A stretch of DNA of 64,000 nucleotides from Exercitatus varius (GCF_029577735.1 NZ_JARQTO010000012.1:127985-191984), one strand, 5' to 3'. Positions 42,759 through 51,212 are shown, counted from the first letter of the stretch. Notes: generated by a model from the letters alone, not told the origin. Made by a program: numbers and translations.

Positions 42759-43475
42759 TTAAATCACCCGGCGCGTCACCAACGCCGCCAGCACCAACGG
42801 AATAAACACCGCAATAACGTCCGTCACCAGCATTGCCATTACGCCCCAATTCAGCAATACGGAATAAGAAGCGTACAGGCAGAGTTGTCCGATCACGCCG
42901 GCAAAAATCGTACAAATCATCGCGTTACAATTCATAATGCCGTTTTGTACGCCGATAAACATCACCCACAGCGCAAGCGGAATAAACAGCAACGAGCCCG
43001 TAATCAATCCCGGATGATGCAAAAACGGCTGATTATCCACCAGACTAAAAATCAAATGAATCAAGCCGTCGGCAAAAATAAATCCGTACAAACTCAATCC
43101 CACCAGCGGATTACGTTTGCACAATATCGCCGCCATCGGCGCCGCTACCCAGGCCAATAAGACGTTCACCAAGGGAAAATGAACAATGGGAATCGGGCAA
43201 TGTTCATAAGGCGCAAACCCGTGGACGCGGCAGACTTCGCGTATCATGGCGTAACTGTCCGTCGTCACATTATAAGACGCCGCATATTCCTCGAATTGAT
43301 GAAACATACAAAGCGGCACCACCAACCACGCTAACCAGACGGGATCCGCCCAGCGATGACCGTTTTCATCGCGACGGAAAATATCCGTGGTAATCATCAA
43401 CACCGATAATACCGCCGCCACGGCAAGCCCCATCCAGGGCCAGGCAAAATTAAATTTTACGAATAAATTGTCCAT
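42759..43475 (-). CDS. HXXEE-domain membrane protein
   Basis: The 238-residue protein has about six or seven hydrophobic segments and the signature HQFEE in MFHQFEEYAASYNV, followed by a conserved second glutamate/histidine helix (ADGLIHLIFSL). The HXXEE family is of unknown function; the conserved His/Glu set inside a membrane protein suggests metal binding or enzyme activity, but this is not shown. It stands alone, convergent with trmO. Confidence 0.75.
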   Translation of the reverse strand: MDNLFVKFNFAWPWMGLAVAAVLSVLMITTDIFRRDENGHRWADPVWLAWLVVPLCMFHQFEEYAASYNVTTDSYAMIREVCRVHGFAPYEHCPIPIVHFPLVNVLLAWVAAPMAAILCKRNPLVGLSLYGFIFADGLIHLIFSLVDNQPFLHHPGLITGSLLFIPLALWVMFIGVQNGIMNCNAMICTIFAGVIGQLCLYASYSVLLNWGVMAMLVTDVIAVFIPLVLAALVTRRVI

Positions 43476-43710
43476 CGCAACCTCCCTATTAACCTGCCGA
43501 GCTACGCCCGCCTTATGACTTTGAGTATACTCTTTTTTTCCGGTCCGGTGGCAAGGAGAAATAAGATTTTGTTGAAATAAGCTTATCGGCGTCTATTCTC
43601 TGCCCGCAACCGTTTCGAATCCGTTTAATCAGCATAAAGCCGGCTTACGGAATACATCAATCGACGGACGCACATCGCCTTGAACGAGCGCGTATTCCGC
43701 CAAATCGGCG

Positions 43711-44055
43711 CTAAGATTTTTCGCCCGTCAAAATCTCTCTAATCAATGCGCCGGATTGCGTCAACGCTTCAATCTGTCGTTCGATATCCTTTTGTTTATC
43801 CAGCAGTTTGGTACGTAATGCGGCGCAGAAACGTTGCGGTTCGTCATGCAAACAATCGCGCAGCAACGCAATATCTTTCAACGGCAATCCCGCATGATTT
43901 AATAACATGACCTTTTTTACGTAATCCGCATCTTTCGGCGAATACCGACGGTAGCCGTTCTGCGTTCTCGCCGGGACGAGCAAATTCAATTCTTCATAAA
44001 AACGCAACATACGCACGCTGGTATTACAGGCTTTTGCCAATTCTCCAATTTTCAT
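43711..44055 (-). CDS. MerR-family transcriptional regulator
   Basis: The 114-residue protein has the MerR winged helix at the N-terminus (MKIGELAKACNTSVRMLRFYEELNLL), the second-wing RTQNGYRRYSPKD and a dimerisation coiled coil from about 80. There are no clustered cysteines at the C-terminus, so it is probably not a metal sensor. The start at 44055 has AAGGA upstream. It faces the hydrolase/EthD pair and probably controls it through a 19-bp-spacer promoter. The 235 bp downstream (43476-43710) hold no intact gene. Confidence 0.9.
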   Translation of the reverse strand: MKIGELAKACNTSVRMLRFYEELNLLVPARTQNGYRRYSPKDADYVKKVMLLNHAGLPLKDIALLRDCLHDEPQRFCAALRTKLLDKQKDIERQIEALTQSGALIREILTGEKS

Positions 44056-44067
44056 GATTTTTCCTTC

Positions 44068-44098
44068 TTGACCCTCACACAATGTCATACTTTATATT
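44068..44098 (+). promoter_or_regulatory. MerR-type promoter of the hydrolase/EthD operon
   Basis: TTGACC and TATATT are separated by 19 bp, the overlong spacer typical of promoters that need a MerR activator to distort DNA. ACA-CAA-TGT lies near the middle of the spacer as a possible dyad. Confidence 0.6.
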
Positions 44099-44137
44099 AT
44101 AGCTCGCTGGTATCTCAACCGATCAATAAGGAGAATA

Positions 44138-44827
44138 ATGATGAACAGAAGAAGATTTTGTTTGGGGCTCACCGGTTTGTTGTCCGCCACAGTCATGCCG
44201 TTTACCGCTTGCGCGGCGGATAAACAGCCGATAAAAGCCTATATTATTCACGGCTACGGCGCGACCGTTCATGATCATTGGTTTCCCTGGCTGCATCACA
44301 AACTGGAATCCGCCGGAATTAAGTCCGTTTTAGTGGATTTGCCCGACAGCCTGCATCCCGATTTTGAAAATTGGCAATCCGCTTTAGCCAAACAAATCGG
44401 CATGCTCGATGAAAACAGCGTTTTTATTGCACACAGCCTCGGCACAATCAGTTTGTTACATTATCTTAGTCGGCTTCGACCACAAAAAGTGGGCGGAATT
44501 ATTTTAGCGGCGGGGTTCGGACAACGTATTCCGGGCTTATCCGAAATTAACGGATTTAATCTCGATGCTTATATTGATCACATCAAAATTGATTTTGCCG
44601 CCGTTCGGGCCATGGCTCGGCAGATTTATTGCATTATCAGCGACAATGATCCGATTGTTCCGCCGAAATCCAGCGAACGGCTCGCTCATCAGCTTCACGC
44701 TCATGTTTATCGCGTGGCAAACGCCGGACATTTTCTGGCGTCGGACGGATTTACCGAATTGCCGGTTGTATGGCAAGCGGTGGAGAAATGTTTAATCGAA
44801 CGACATAACGGAGAGAAAAATGTTTAA
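44138..44827 (+). CDS. Exported RBBP9/YdeN-type serine hydrolase
   Basis: The 229-residue alpha/beta hydrolase has a twin-arginine-like signal (RRRFCLGLTG, then a hydrophobic stretch to about residue 27). Its catalytic elements are AYIIHGYGA, the nucleophile elbow FIAHSLGTIS with the Ser, the Asp in ISDNDPIVP, and the His in NAGHFLASDGF. Substrate unknown. It overlaps the EthD gene by 8 bp and is likely induced by the divergent MerR regulator. Confidence 0.85.
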   Translation: MMNRRRFCLGLTGLLSATVMPFTACAADKQPIKAYIIHGYGATVHDHWFPWLHHKLESAGIKSVLVDLPDSLHPDFENWQSALAKQIGMLDENSVFIAHSLGTISLLHYLSRLRPQKVGGIILAAGFGQRIPGLSEINGFNLDAYIDHIKIDFAAVRAMARQIYCIISDNDPIVPPKSSERLAHQLHAHVYRVANAGHFLASDGFTELPVVWQAVEKCLIERHNGEKNV

Positions 44828-45179
44828 AGTTATCATGTTGGTTAAGAAAAAAGACAGGCTCACAAAGGATGAATTTATCGCGTTATGGCAGGCGCATTCG
44901 CAAAAAGTCATCACATTTAAAGACGTATTACGGATAAACCGTTACGCTAAAACATTCCCTTTGCCGGCGGACAACGCGCCCGCTACGCAACGAGAAACGC
45001 AAGCCTTTACTTTCGATGCCATGGGAGAATTATGGTATGAATCCAAAGAGGCTTTTATTCAGGCGCGAAATTCGCCGGCCGGCCGACAGGCTCTGGCGGC
45101 TTTAAAAAAAGACGAACAGAAATTTGTCGATTTGGCGCATTCGGTTATGTGGCTGGGCGAAGAGGAACGGATTGTGTAA
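44820..45179 (+). CDS. EthD-domain protein
   Basis: The 119-residue protein is a dimeric alpha-beta-barrel (FKVIMLVKKKDRLTKDEFIALWQAHS) of the EthD family, whose members include small monooxygenases and accessory proteins. It is translationally coupled to the hydrolase. The joint role of the pair, possibly handling a toxic organic compound, is inference. Confidence 0.8.
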   Translation: MFKVIMLVKKKDRLTKDEFIALWQAHSQKVITFKDVLRINRYAKTFPLPADNAPATQRETQAFTFDAMGELWYESKEAFIQARNSPAGRQALAALKKDEQKFVDLAHSVMWLGEEERIV

Positions 45180-45390
45180 ATCCCAATCAACCTTTTAAAA
45201 TTAAATATCAGCGGTCGGCTTTCTCACGCTGAACGGCGCAAAAAACGTTTCAAAATTCGACCGCACTTTTTCACTTTTCTCCACGTTTTGTTTTTCCTCC
45301 GCCTAAGCCTTTTGCCGAAACTGCTCAAGCGACTTCATTTACGCTCCGATTTTAGGCTAAAATAATGCTTTCATTCAGCTGAGAGCCCTT

Positions 45391-46353
45391 ATGTTACCGA
45401 AAACCCCCGTTCCCGTTAATTATTTCAGTATTGTGCTAGGACTTGCCGCGCTGGGTTTGGCATGGCGTTACGGCGCGTCGATCGCGCTGCTTCCCGCCTG
45501 GCCCGGCGAAACCATTATCGCCGCGGCGAGTTTGATCTGGTTGGCATTAATGACAATGTATGTGCGCAAATGGCTGAAATTTCCCACAACGGCACAGTCG
45601 GAACTGAGCCATCCGATTACCGGCGGTTTTGTCAGTCTGCTGCCCATTACTATGCTGTTAATTTGTGTCGGAATTCGACCGCACTTTGCTGCGCTCAGCG
45701 CAATATTGTTAGTGCTCGGTATTATCGGGCAACTCGGTTTCTCCGCCTATTTCACGGCGCGGCTGTGGCAAGGCACCCATCCGGCGGAAGCCACCACGCC
45801 GGCGTTGTATTTGCCTACCGTCGCAACAAACTTCGTCAGCGCCATAGCCTTAGGCGATATCGGGTTAAACGACTTCGGCATGCTTTTCCTGGGTGCCGGG
45901 ATTTTCAGCTGGCTCTTTATTGACGGCGCCATTCAGCAACGGCTGCGCAATCTGGCGGAAATGCCGAATGCCGTTCGTCCGGCCCTCGGCATTCAATTTG
46001 CGCCGGCAATTGTAGGCTGTTCCGCTTATCTGGCGGTAAACGGCGGCGAAATCAACACTTTCGTGAAATTACTGATCGGTTACAGTTTGCTGCAATTTTT
46101 ATTTTTAGCCCGTTTATTTCCATGGATAGCCCGACACGGTGTCAGTCTGTCTTATTGGGCGTTTTCATTCGGACTGGCTTCCATGGCAAGCGTCGGTTTG
46201 CGGGTTTTTCACGAATTCGGTAACCAACCTTTCGGCCGCCTGGGTTATCTCATGTTCGTGGCGGGCACAGGCTTCATCGCGTTATTAACGGCGGGAACCC
46301 TTTGGTTAATCATGAAAAAAATCCGACGAACCGAAAAAACAGAGGCGGAATAA
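45391..46353 (+). CDS. tehA: TehA-family anion channel (tellurite resistance)
   Basis: The 320-residue protein has ten predicted membrane helices and matches the SLAC1/TehA family (PVNYFSIVLGLAALGLAWR, PALYLPTVATNFVSAIA, YWAFSFGLASMASVGLR). Haemophilus TehA is the structural model of plant SLAC1 channels. tehB is not adjacent here. The 211-bp upstream spacer has a USS and no other gene. A MITE-like element is inserted right at the 3' end. Confidence 0.93.
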   Translation: MLPKTPVPVNYFSIVLGLAALGLAWRYGASIALLPAWPGETIIAAASLIWLALMTMYVRKWLKFPTTAQSELSHPITGGFVSLLPITMLLICVGIRPHFAALSAILLVLGIIGQLGFSAYFTARLWQGTHPAEATTPALYLPTVATNFVSAIALGDIGLNDFGMLFLGAGIFSWLFIDGAIQQRLRNLAEMPNAVRPALGIQFAPAIVGCSAYLAVNGGEINTFVKLLIGYSLLQFLFLARLFPWIARHGVSLSYWAFSFGLASMASVGLRVFHEFGNQPFGRLGYLMFVAGTGFIALLTAGTLWLIMKKIRRTEKTEAE

Positions 46354-46356
46354 AAA

Positions 46357-46519
46357 CGGTATTATGTAGCAGTTGCACAAAAGTCAATTTTAGGAAAATT
46401 TATGTAAGGGCGGGGGTTATCCCCGCCCGTAAGCCCTGATATTTGAATGAGATTCGGGCGGGGATAAACCCCGCCCCTACGGAAACATTAAATGTTTGTG
46501 CAACTGCTACATAATACCG
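46357..46519. mobile_element. 163-bp MITE-like element with perfect terminal repeats
   Basis: Perfect 25-bp terminal inverted repeats (46357-46381 and 46495-46519, starting CGGTATTATGTAGCAG) are flanked by an 8-bp direct repeat AATAAAAA (46349-46356 and 46520-46527), consistent with a target-site duplication. Inside are two GC-rich palindromes (GGGCGGGG...CCCCGCCC) in tandem. It has no coding capacity, so it would need a transposase in trans. Parent IS family not identified; 8-bp duplications occur in IS1595-type and other families. Confidence 0.85.
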
Positions 46520-46539
46520 AATAAAAATGCCGATTCGCT

Positions 46540-47046
46540 CTAATCGTCCAAACAACGACGTATCGTGTTTTGCAGAATATCCACCATCACCTCGGGACTT
46601 TCCACCCGCCCGCGTTTAATCCATTCGTCCAGCGAACCGAAGCAAAGCCCCATCATAATGGAACTCCGAAACGCTTCTTCGTTGGATTGTTCGGGCTTCG
46701 CGCCGATAACGAAAGCGAAATAGCGTAAAAAAAGATGGGACAGTCCTTGCAAATACAATAAATCCAGTACATCGCCCAATTCATCCGTCACTTTAAACAA
46801 ACCGATCAAGCGTTCGCGGACGGTATCCGCATGCAGCGCCGTAAAGGAAGTTATAGCACGTTCATACAAATGTTTAATCAGCACGTCTTCTTTCGATTCG
46901 AAGTTACGATAGAAGGAAATCCGGCTCACGCCGGCCAGCGCGGTAATTTCGGTGATACTGATAGTATCGAAGTTTTTCTTCTTCATCAGACGAAGAAGCG
47001 CCTCGGTGATACTCTCTTTCACCACAAAGTTCACGGTTTTTTTCAT
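46540..47046 (-). CDS. TetR-family regulator next to glycine-zipper genes
   Basis: The 168-residue protein has an N-terminal TetR helix-turn-helix (ITEALLRLMKKKNFDTISI, then TALAGVSRISFYRNFESKEDVL) and a C-domain of the TetR_C group with DEWIKRGRVESPEVMVDIL. An inverted repeat touches its start codon and recurs near the divergent genes, suggesting autoregulation and control of the neighbours. Confidence 0.9.
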   Translation of the reverse strand: MKKTVNFVVKESITEALLRLMKKKNFDTISITEITALAGVSRISFYRNFESKEDVLIKHLYERAITSFTALHADTVRERLIGLFKVTDELGDVLDLLYLQGLSHLFLRYFAFVIGAKPEQSNEEAFRSSIMMGLCFGSLDEWIKRGRVESPEVMVDILQNTIRRCLDD

Positions 47047-47076
47047 ACTGTTACAAATCCCTGATTCTGTTTCAGT
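47047..47076 (-). promoter_or_regulatory. Candidate TetR operator at the tetR start
   Basis: ACTGTTACA-N12-TGTTTCAGT; the arms are related inverted repeats (CTGWWACA). It abuts the start codon and overlaps the ribosome binding site. Confidence 0.5.
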
Positions 47077-47131
47077 TAGAAACGGATGTATTGACTAAGT
47101 TCCCGCAAGACCTAAAATAATATCCATTAAA

Positions 47132-47147
47132 TGTTACACTTGTAACA
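47132..47147 (+). promoter_or_regulatory. Candidate operator palindrome before glycine-zipper gene 1
   Basis: TGTTACACTTGTAACA, a 16-bp near-perfect palindrome sharing the TGTTACA half-site, lies just upstream of a TATACT -10 (47153-47158). Confidence 0.55.
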
Positions 47148-47174
47148 CTTTTTATACTACTCGGAGAGCAAATA

Positions 47175-47378
47175 ATGAAAAACACATGGTTAAAAGGATT
47201 AATGATAGTTGCCGTCGCCGCTTCCGTTTCCGCTTGCGGTCTGCACGGACATCAACGCGATACGGCAACCGGTGCGCTAATCGGCGGGGGAGCGGGTTAT
47301 TTAATCGGCGGCAACACCGTATCCACTATCGCCGGCGCGGCATTAGGCGGCGTGGTTGGCAGCCAGTGGAACCGTTAA
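47175..47378 (+). CDS. Small glycine-zipper lipoprotein
   Basis: The 67-residue protein has a signal peptide with lipobox VSAC (C21), then a glycine-zipper pair (TGALIGGGAGYLIGG and TIAGAALGGVVGSQW), the SlyB/OsmB-like 2TM zipper fold. It is probably an outer-membrane lipoprotein made under envelope stress. The next gene is a paralogue with the same zipper, arguing for local duplication. GGAGAG precedes the ATG. Confidence 0.85.
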   Translation: MKNTWLKGLMIVAVAASVSACGLHGHQRDTATGALIGGGAGYLIGGNTVSTIAGAALGGVVGSQWNR

Positions 47379-47463
47379 TCCGTTAAAATAAAAGAAAGGG
47401 TGGCAACAGGCGGAAAAAAATCCGATGTGCCGATTAGATTAAAAGTTCAAAATTTTTTTCATT

Positions 47464-47493
47464 CTGTTACAAAACCTATTTATTTGTTTCAGT
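47464..47493 (+). promoter_or_regulatory. Second CTGTTACA/TGTTTCAG operator, before glycine-zipper gene 2
   Basis: CTGTTACA-N13-TGTTTCAGT repeats the sequence found at the tetR start, with one extra base in the spacer. It lies upstream of a plausible promoter (TTGACG-N17-CAGAAT, about 47509-47537). Confidence 0.5.
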
Positions 47494-47589
47494 ACGGTTT
47501 TTCCATCTTGACGAAGTATTTTTAAATTCGCAGAATGACGCCATTAGGTGGAAACACCGAAAATAACAATAATATTTAAGGGGTTTATT

Positions 47590-47934
47590 ATGAAATCAAT
47601 CATCGCAAAAGGCTTGACCATCGCTTTATTATCGACGTCGGTTTCAGCTTATGCCTTAAGCCGTTCTCAACACGATACCGCTGTCGGTGCCGTATTAGGC
47701 GGCGTAGCGGGTGCCGTAATGGGAAATGACGTAACGTCAACCGTTGCCGGCGCGGCATTAGGCGGTGTAATAGGCAGTCAATGGAACGCCGATGACGGCG
47801 ATCGTTATCATCGCTATTACGGTTATGACCGTCCTCGCCATCGTTTCGATCGCCACGAAGTCCATCATCGCAAATTCCGTCATGACGACTGGCGTCCGCA
47901 TCGCCACCATCGTCATCATGACGACGACGATTAA
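47590..47934 (+). CDS. Glycine-zipper protein with His/Asp-rich tail
   Basis: The 114-residue protein has a signal peptide (cleavage near SVSAYA), a glycine-zipper domain (DTAVGAVLGGVAGAVMGN, then TVAGAALGGVIGSQW) almost the same as in the upstream gene, and a tail from about residue 68 dominated by His, Arg and Asp (HHRHHDDDD at the end). There is no lipobox. The tail looks metal-binding. The ATG at 47590 has AGGGG upstream; an earlier in-frame ATG at 47548 lacks one. Confidence 0.8.
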   Translation: MKSIIAKGLTIALLSTSVSAYALSRSQHDTAVGAVLGGVAGAVMGNDVTSTVAGAALGGVIGSQWNADDGDRYHRYYGYDRPRHRFDRHEVHHRKFRHDDWRPHRHHRHHDDDD

Positions 47935-47944
47935 CACTCAATTT

Positions 47945-47972
47945 CCCCGTTTGAACCCAAACGGGGTTTATT
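47945..47972 (+). terminator. Terminator of glycine-zipper gene 2
   Basis: CCCCGTTTG-AACC-CAAACGGGG then TTTATTT. Confidence 0.88.
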
Positions 47973-48040
47973 TATCCGCAAAAAAACAAGCCAAAATTCG
48001 ACCGCACTTTACTGCGTAACGGCTTTCTCTTTCGCATAAA

Positions 48041-48074
48041 AAACCGCCCGAACATCAGTGTCGGACGGTTTTTC
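48041..48074. terminator. Terminator of the FMN reductase gene
   Basis: AACCGCCCGA...TCGGACGGTT stem with A and T runs on the two sides, bidirectional. Confidence 0.8.
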
Positions 48075-48092
48075 CGTCAGAATAACCGGCAA

Positions 48093-48644
48093 TTAAAATC
48101 TTGCCACGAAATCCGCATAAGCGTTGATGAAATTTTGCAACATGCTTTGCACCGCTTCCGAAACGATTTCGCCCCGTTCATTCAGCACGCCGTTGAACAC
48201 GCTGCCTACATTTGCCGCAAACGGCGCAACCGGCATATTGATGAAGGCACCGGAACAAATGGTACGCAGTTGATCCGTTACACGCACACCGCCCGCCGCG
48301 CCGGCAGCCACGCTCACCAAGCCCGCCGGCTTACCCGGCCATTTACTTTGCCCCATCGGACGGGAAGTCACGTCAATCGCGTTTTTCAGCATCGCCGATA
48401 CGCCGCCGTTGTGTTCCGGGCTGATCAGCAACACGCCGTCGGCTTTCTCCACCGCCTCGCGGACGCGAGCGTATTGCGCGATGTTTTGTCCGTCCGAATC
48501 ACGATCGTAAAGCGGTAAATCGCCGATTTCCACGAAGTTCAAGCGAATGCTTTGCGGCGCTACGCTTTGTAAGTAACGGGCGACGATTTGGCTGATTGAA
48601 GTGCTGCTGGCACTGCCGACAAAAACGGCGATTTGTTTAGTCAT
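48093..48644 (-). CDS. NADPH-dependent FMN reductase family protein
   Basis: The 183-residue flavodoxin-like protein has the FMN phosphate-binding loop FVGSASSTSISQIV and the ISPEHNGGVSAMLKNAIDV motif typical of the ChrR/YieF/azoreductase type. It probably reduces quinones or other electrophiles in the cytoplasm. The N-terminal loop has Ala-Ser-Ser-Thr-Ser in place of the more common G-S-x-R-x-x-S. It is monocistronic. Confidence 0.85.
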   Translation of the reverse strand: MTKQIAVFVGSASSTSISQIVARYLQSVAPQSIRLNFVEIGDLPLYDRDSDGQNIAQYARVREAVEKADGVLLISPEHNGGVSAMLKNAIDVTSRPMGQSKWPGKPAGLVSVAAGAAGGVRVTDQLRTICSGAFINMPVAPFAANVGSVFNGVLNERGEIVSEAVQSMLQNFINAYADFVARF

Positions 48645-48770
48645 AAAAATTCCTTATTGAACTGATATTTGCGGGCTCATTATAAAGATTTCAATTTAAA
48701 TAAAAAGTCTTATTTTTGTAAGATAACATTGCAAAAATAGAACGATCAACATGCTTTCCGGCATAGCATA

Positions 48771-48800
48771 AAAAAACGGATCGCCACTGGCAAATCCGTT
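48771..48800 (-). terminator. Terminator of the aldehyde dehydrogenase gene
   Basis: Minus-strand AACGGAT...ATCCGTT followed by seven T. Confidence 0.85.
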
Positions 48801-48849
48801 CATACCCAAACCGAAAATTCAATATTTAACGGTGTCGGTTTATTTATTA

Positions 48850-50163
48850 TTACGCGATTTTTCGCACGACTACCGCTTTTTCATGGCTTAATTCATAGAA
48901 ACTGCGATCGCCGTGATAGCTGCCCATACCACTGTCGCCCACTCCGCCGAAAGGCAAATTGTGGTTAAAGAAATGCAGGAAGCAGCTGTTAATGGCTCCG
49001 CCGCCGAAAGACACCTGCGCCAACACTTTCTCTTGGTTGGTTTTATCTTCCGTGAAACAGTAAAGTGCTAACGGTTTCGCTTGTGCCGTAATCTGTGCCA
49101 GCGCGTCGTCGAAGCGGCTGAACGTCAGCATCGGCAACACCGAACCGAAAATTTCATCCTGCATCACCGGGCTATCCCATGTCACACCGTCTAAAACCGT
49201 CATAATCATTTGGTGGGTTTCATCATTAAACAAACCGCCCGCCACGATATTGCCGTCTTTCAAGAAGTTTTTAATGCGCAAATAATGACGTTCGCTGACC
49301 ACTTTTGCATAATTTTGCCAAGGATTATCACCGAAAAGTGCGGTCAGTTTTTGGTTTAAAATTGCCACGAATTCCGCTTTTACCACTTCATGAATCAGCA
49401 AATAATCCGGTGCGATACAGGTTTGCCCACTGTTAAAGGTTTTACCGAAAATCAGAGAATCCGCCGCTTGTTCCAGATTTGCACTTTTATCTACGATAAA
49501 CGGACTTTTCCCGCCCAGTTCCAACGTTACCGGCGTTAAATGTTTACTTGCCGCCGCCATCACAATGCGACCGACCGGCACACTGCCCGTGAAGAAAATG
49601 TAATCGAATTTTTCCGCCAATAAAGCCTGATTAACCGCTACATCGCCTTCCACCACGGTGAAAAATTCCGGCGCGAAATATTGTGCCACCAAACGGTTTA
49701 ACAATGCCGAACTGTGCACGGTGAATTCCGACGGTTTTAACACTACCGTATTGCCCGCCGCAATGGCACCGATAATCGGCGAGATAGACAACTGGAACGG
49801 ATAATTCCACGGCGAAATATTCAGAGTAACTCCGTACGGCTCGGCAATAATTTGGCTGTGATATTCACCTGCACCAAACAATTTCAGGGTTTCCGGACTT
49901 TCCACATTTTTCGGCGCCGCCAGACGCTCTAAATTTTCCAGCATATAATCGATTTCATGCACCAACGGGGTAATCTCCGCCAACATGACTTGATCCGCCG
50001 GTTTGTTTAAATCCGCTTTTAACACATCGCAAATAGCCTGCGTATTGTCTTCCAGCAAGGTTTTCAGTCGCGCTAATTGCGCTTTACGAAAAGCAAGTTG
50101 CTTAGTAGCGCCCGTAGCGAAAAAATCACGTTGTTTTTGAATTAATGTTTGAATCGGAGTCAT
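48850..50163 (-). CDS. NAD(P)-dependent aldehyde dehydrogenase
   Basis: The 437-residue protein has the ALDH fold: ISPWNYPFQLSISPIIGAIA, the NAD-binding FTGSVPVGRIVMAAA, catalytic E215 in LELGGKSP and nucleophile C249 in SGQTCIAPDY. The short length and the C-terminal FFNHNLPFGGVGDSGMGSYHG place it in the coniferyl-aldehyde/ALDH3-like branch. An AraC regulator lies just upstream on the same strand, suggesting aldehyde-responsive control. Confidence 0.92.
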   Translation of the reverse strand: MTPIQTLIQKQRDFFATGATKQLAFRKAQLARLKTLLEDNTQAICDVLKADLNKPADQVMLAEITPLVHEIDYMLENLERLAAPKNVESPETLKLFGAGEYHSQIIAEPYGVTLNISPWNYPFQLSISPIIGAIAAGNTVVLKPSEFTVHSSALLNRLVAQYFAPEFFTVVEGDVAVNQALLAEKFDYIFFTGSVPVGRIVMAAASKHLTPVTLELGGKSPFIVDKSANLEQAADSLIFGKTFNSGQTCIAPDYLLIHEVVKAEFVAILNQKLTALFGDNPWQNYAKVVSERHYLRIKNFLKDGNIVAGGLFNDETHQMIMTVLDGVTWDSPVMQDEIFGSVLPMLTFSRFDDALAQITAQAKPLALYCFTEDKTNQEKVLAQVSFGGGAINSCFLHFFNHNLPFGGVGDSGMGSYHGDRSFYELSHEKAVVVRKIA

Positions 50164-50269
50164 TACTTTATCCTTCTTATGTTTTTCATATCAGTGGCGA
50201 TATTATAAAATTTTCGTGCCGTTCCGTTTTACATAAGACTACAAAGTTTTTGCCTATTTCTATAAAATT

Positions 50270-51130
50270 CTACAAATCCTGTCTCGCCGTATGCCCAAAA
50301 TAACGTTTATATTCACGGCTAAACTGAGAAAGACTGTCATACCCCACGGCAAACGCCGCTTCGGAAATATTTTTCGAACCCGATTTAATCAGAGAGTTGG
50401 CTTGGGTTAAACGCAGATTTTTTTGATACTGCAACGGACTAATGCCCGTCATTTGGCGAAATTGAGCATAAAAGCCGGAGGTGGACATGCCGATTTCCAT
50501 CGCCAGCCAAGCGGGATCGAAGGGTTCACTGTAGTGGTTTTTCAGCCATTCCACCGCCTTAGCAATGCGCTGACCGTTACCGTATTGTAAGGCGATTTCC
50601 CGCAACGTGCCACCCTGTTCTCCCGTCAGCAAATAATAATAAATCGCTTTTTTGGCAATCGGCAGCATAACGGGAATATCCTGTTTTCGCTCGGTTAACG
50701 TCATTAGCCATTCGAAAGCACGAATCAATTCCGGCGAAACCGTACTCACCAATTTATGTTTAGATGCGGGCGAAAATTTAAAATTCTGACGATGAAGTTC
50801 GTCAATAATTTCACGCATTAAGGGCAAATCGAAAAATAAACGAATATCGAGATAATCGCCGTTGTTTGCCTGATATTGCGTAATAATCGGTAAATCCACC
50901 GTATAACACACAAATTCGCCCGCCTGGTACTGATAACGCTGATTCCCGACTTTGACCTCCTTACTCCCCTGTAGAATCAGGCAAATACCGCTTTGCTGCA
51001 GTTGGTTAACGATATGACGGTCTTCCGTGGTGTGAAAAATAAAAAGCTCGGGAATAGCAGTAGGCATCCCCAGTTCCACTTCGTTACTACGACTTTGGGA
51101 TAATGCCCGTCGAATTAATGTTGCCAGCAT
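50270..51130 (-). CDS. AraC-family regulator
   Basis: The 286-residue protein has an N-terminal AraC_N cupin-like domain (TAIPELFIFHTTEDRHIVNQL, then GSKEVKVGNQRYQYQAGEFV) and a C-terminal pair of helix-turn-helix motifs (AMEIGMSTSGFYAQFRQMTGISPLQYQKNLRL and the final SLSQFSREYKRYFGH). This group includes YqhC, which controls aldehyde reductases, which fits the adjacent aldehyde dehydrogenase. The effector is unknown. Confidence 0.88.
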   Translation of the reverse strand: MLATLIRRALSQSRSNEVELGMPTAIPELFIFHTTEDRHIVNQLQQSGICLILQGSKEVKVGNQRYQYQAGEFVCYTVDLPIITQYQANNGDYLDIRLFFDLPLMREIIDELHRQNFKFSPASKHKLVSTVSPELIRAFEWLMTLTERKQDIPVMLPIAKKAIYYYLLTGEQGGTLREIALQYGNGQRIAKAVEWLKNHYSEPFDPAWLAMEIGMSTSGFYAQFRQMTGISPLQYQKNLRLTQANSLIKSGSKNISEAAFAVGYDSLSQFSREYKRYFGHTARQDL

Positions 51131-51212
51131 AATGACTTTTCAAACAAGAGAAACATGCAAATAAACATAAACGGAAAGCACATTCCGTTCAAGCGGTTTA
51201 TTGACATAAATA

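Noticed and set aside
46357..46519. Complete insertion sequence
   Set aside because: At 163 bp it has no transposase frame; only a non-autonomous element can be claimed.
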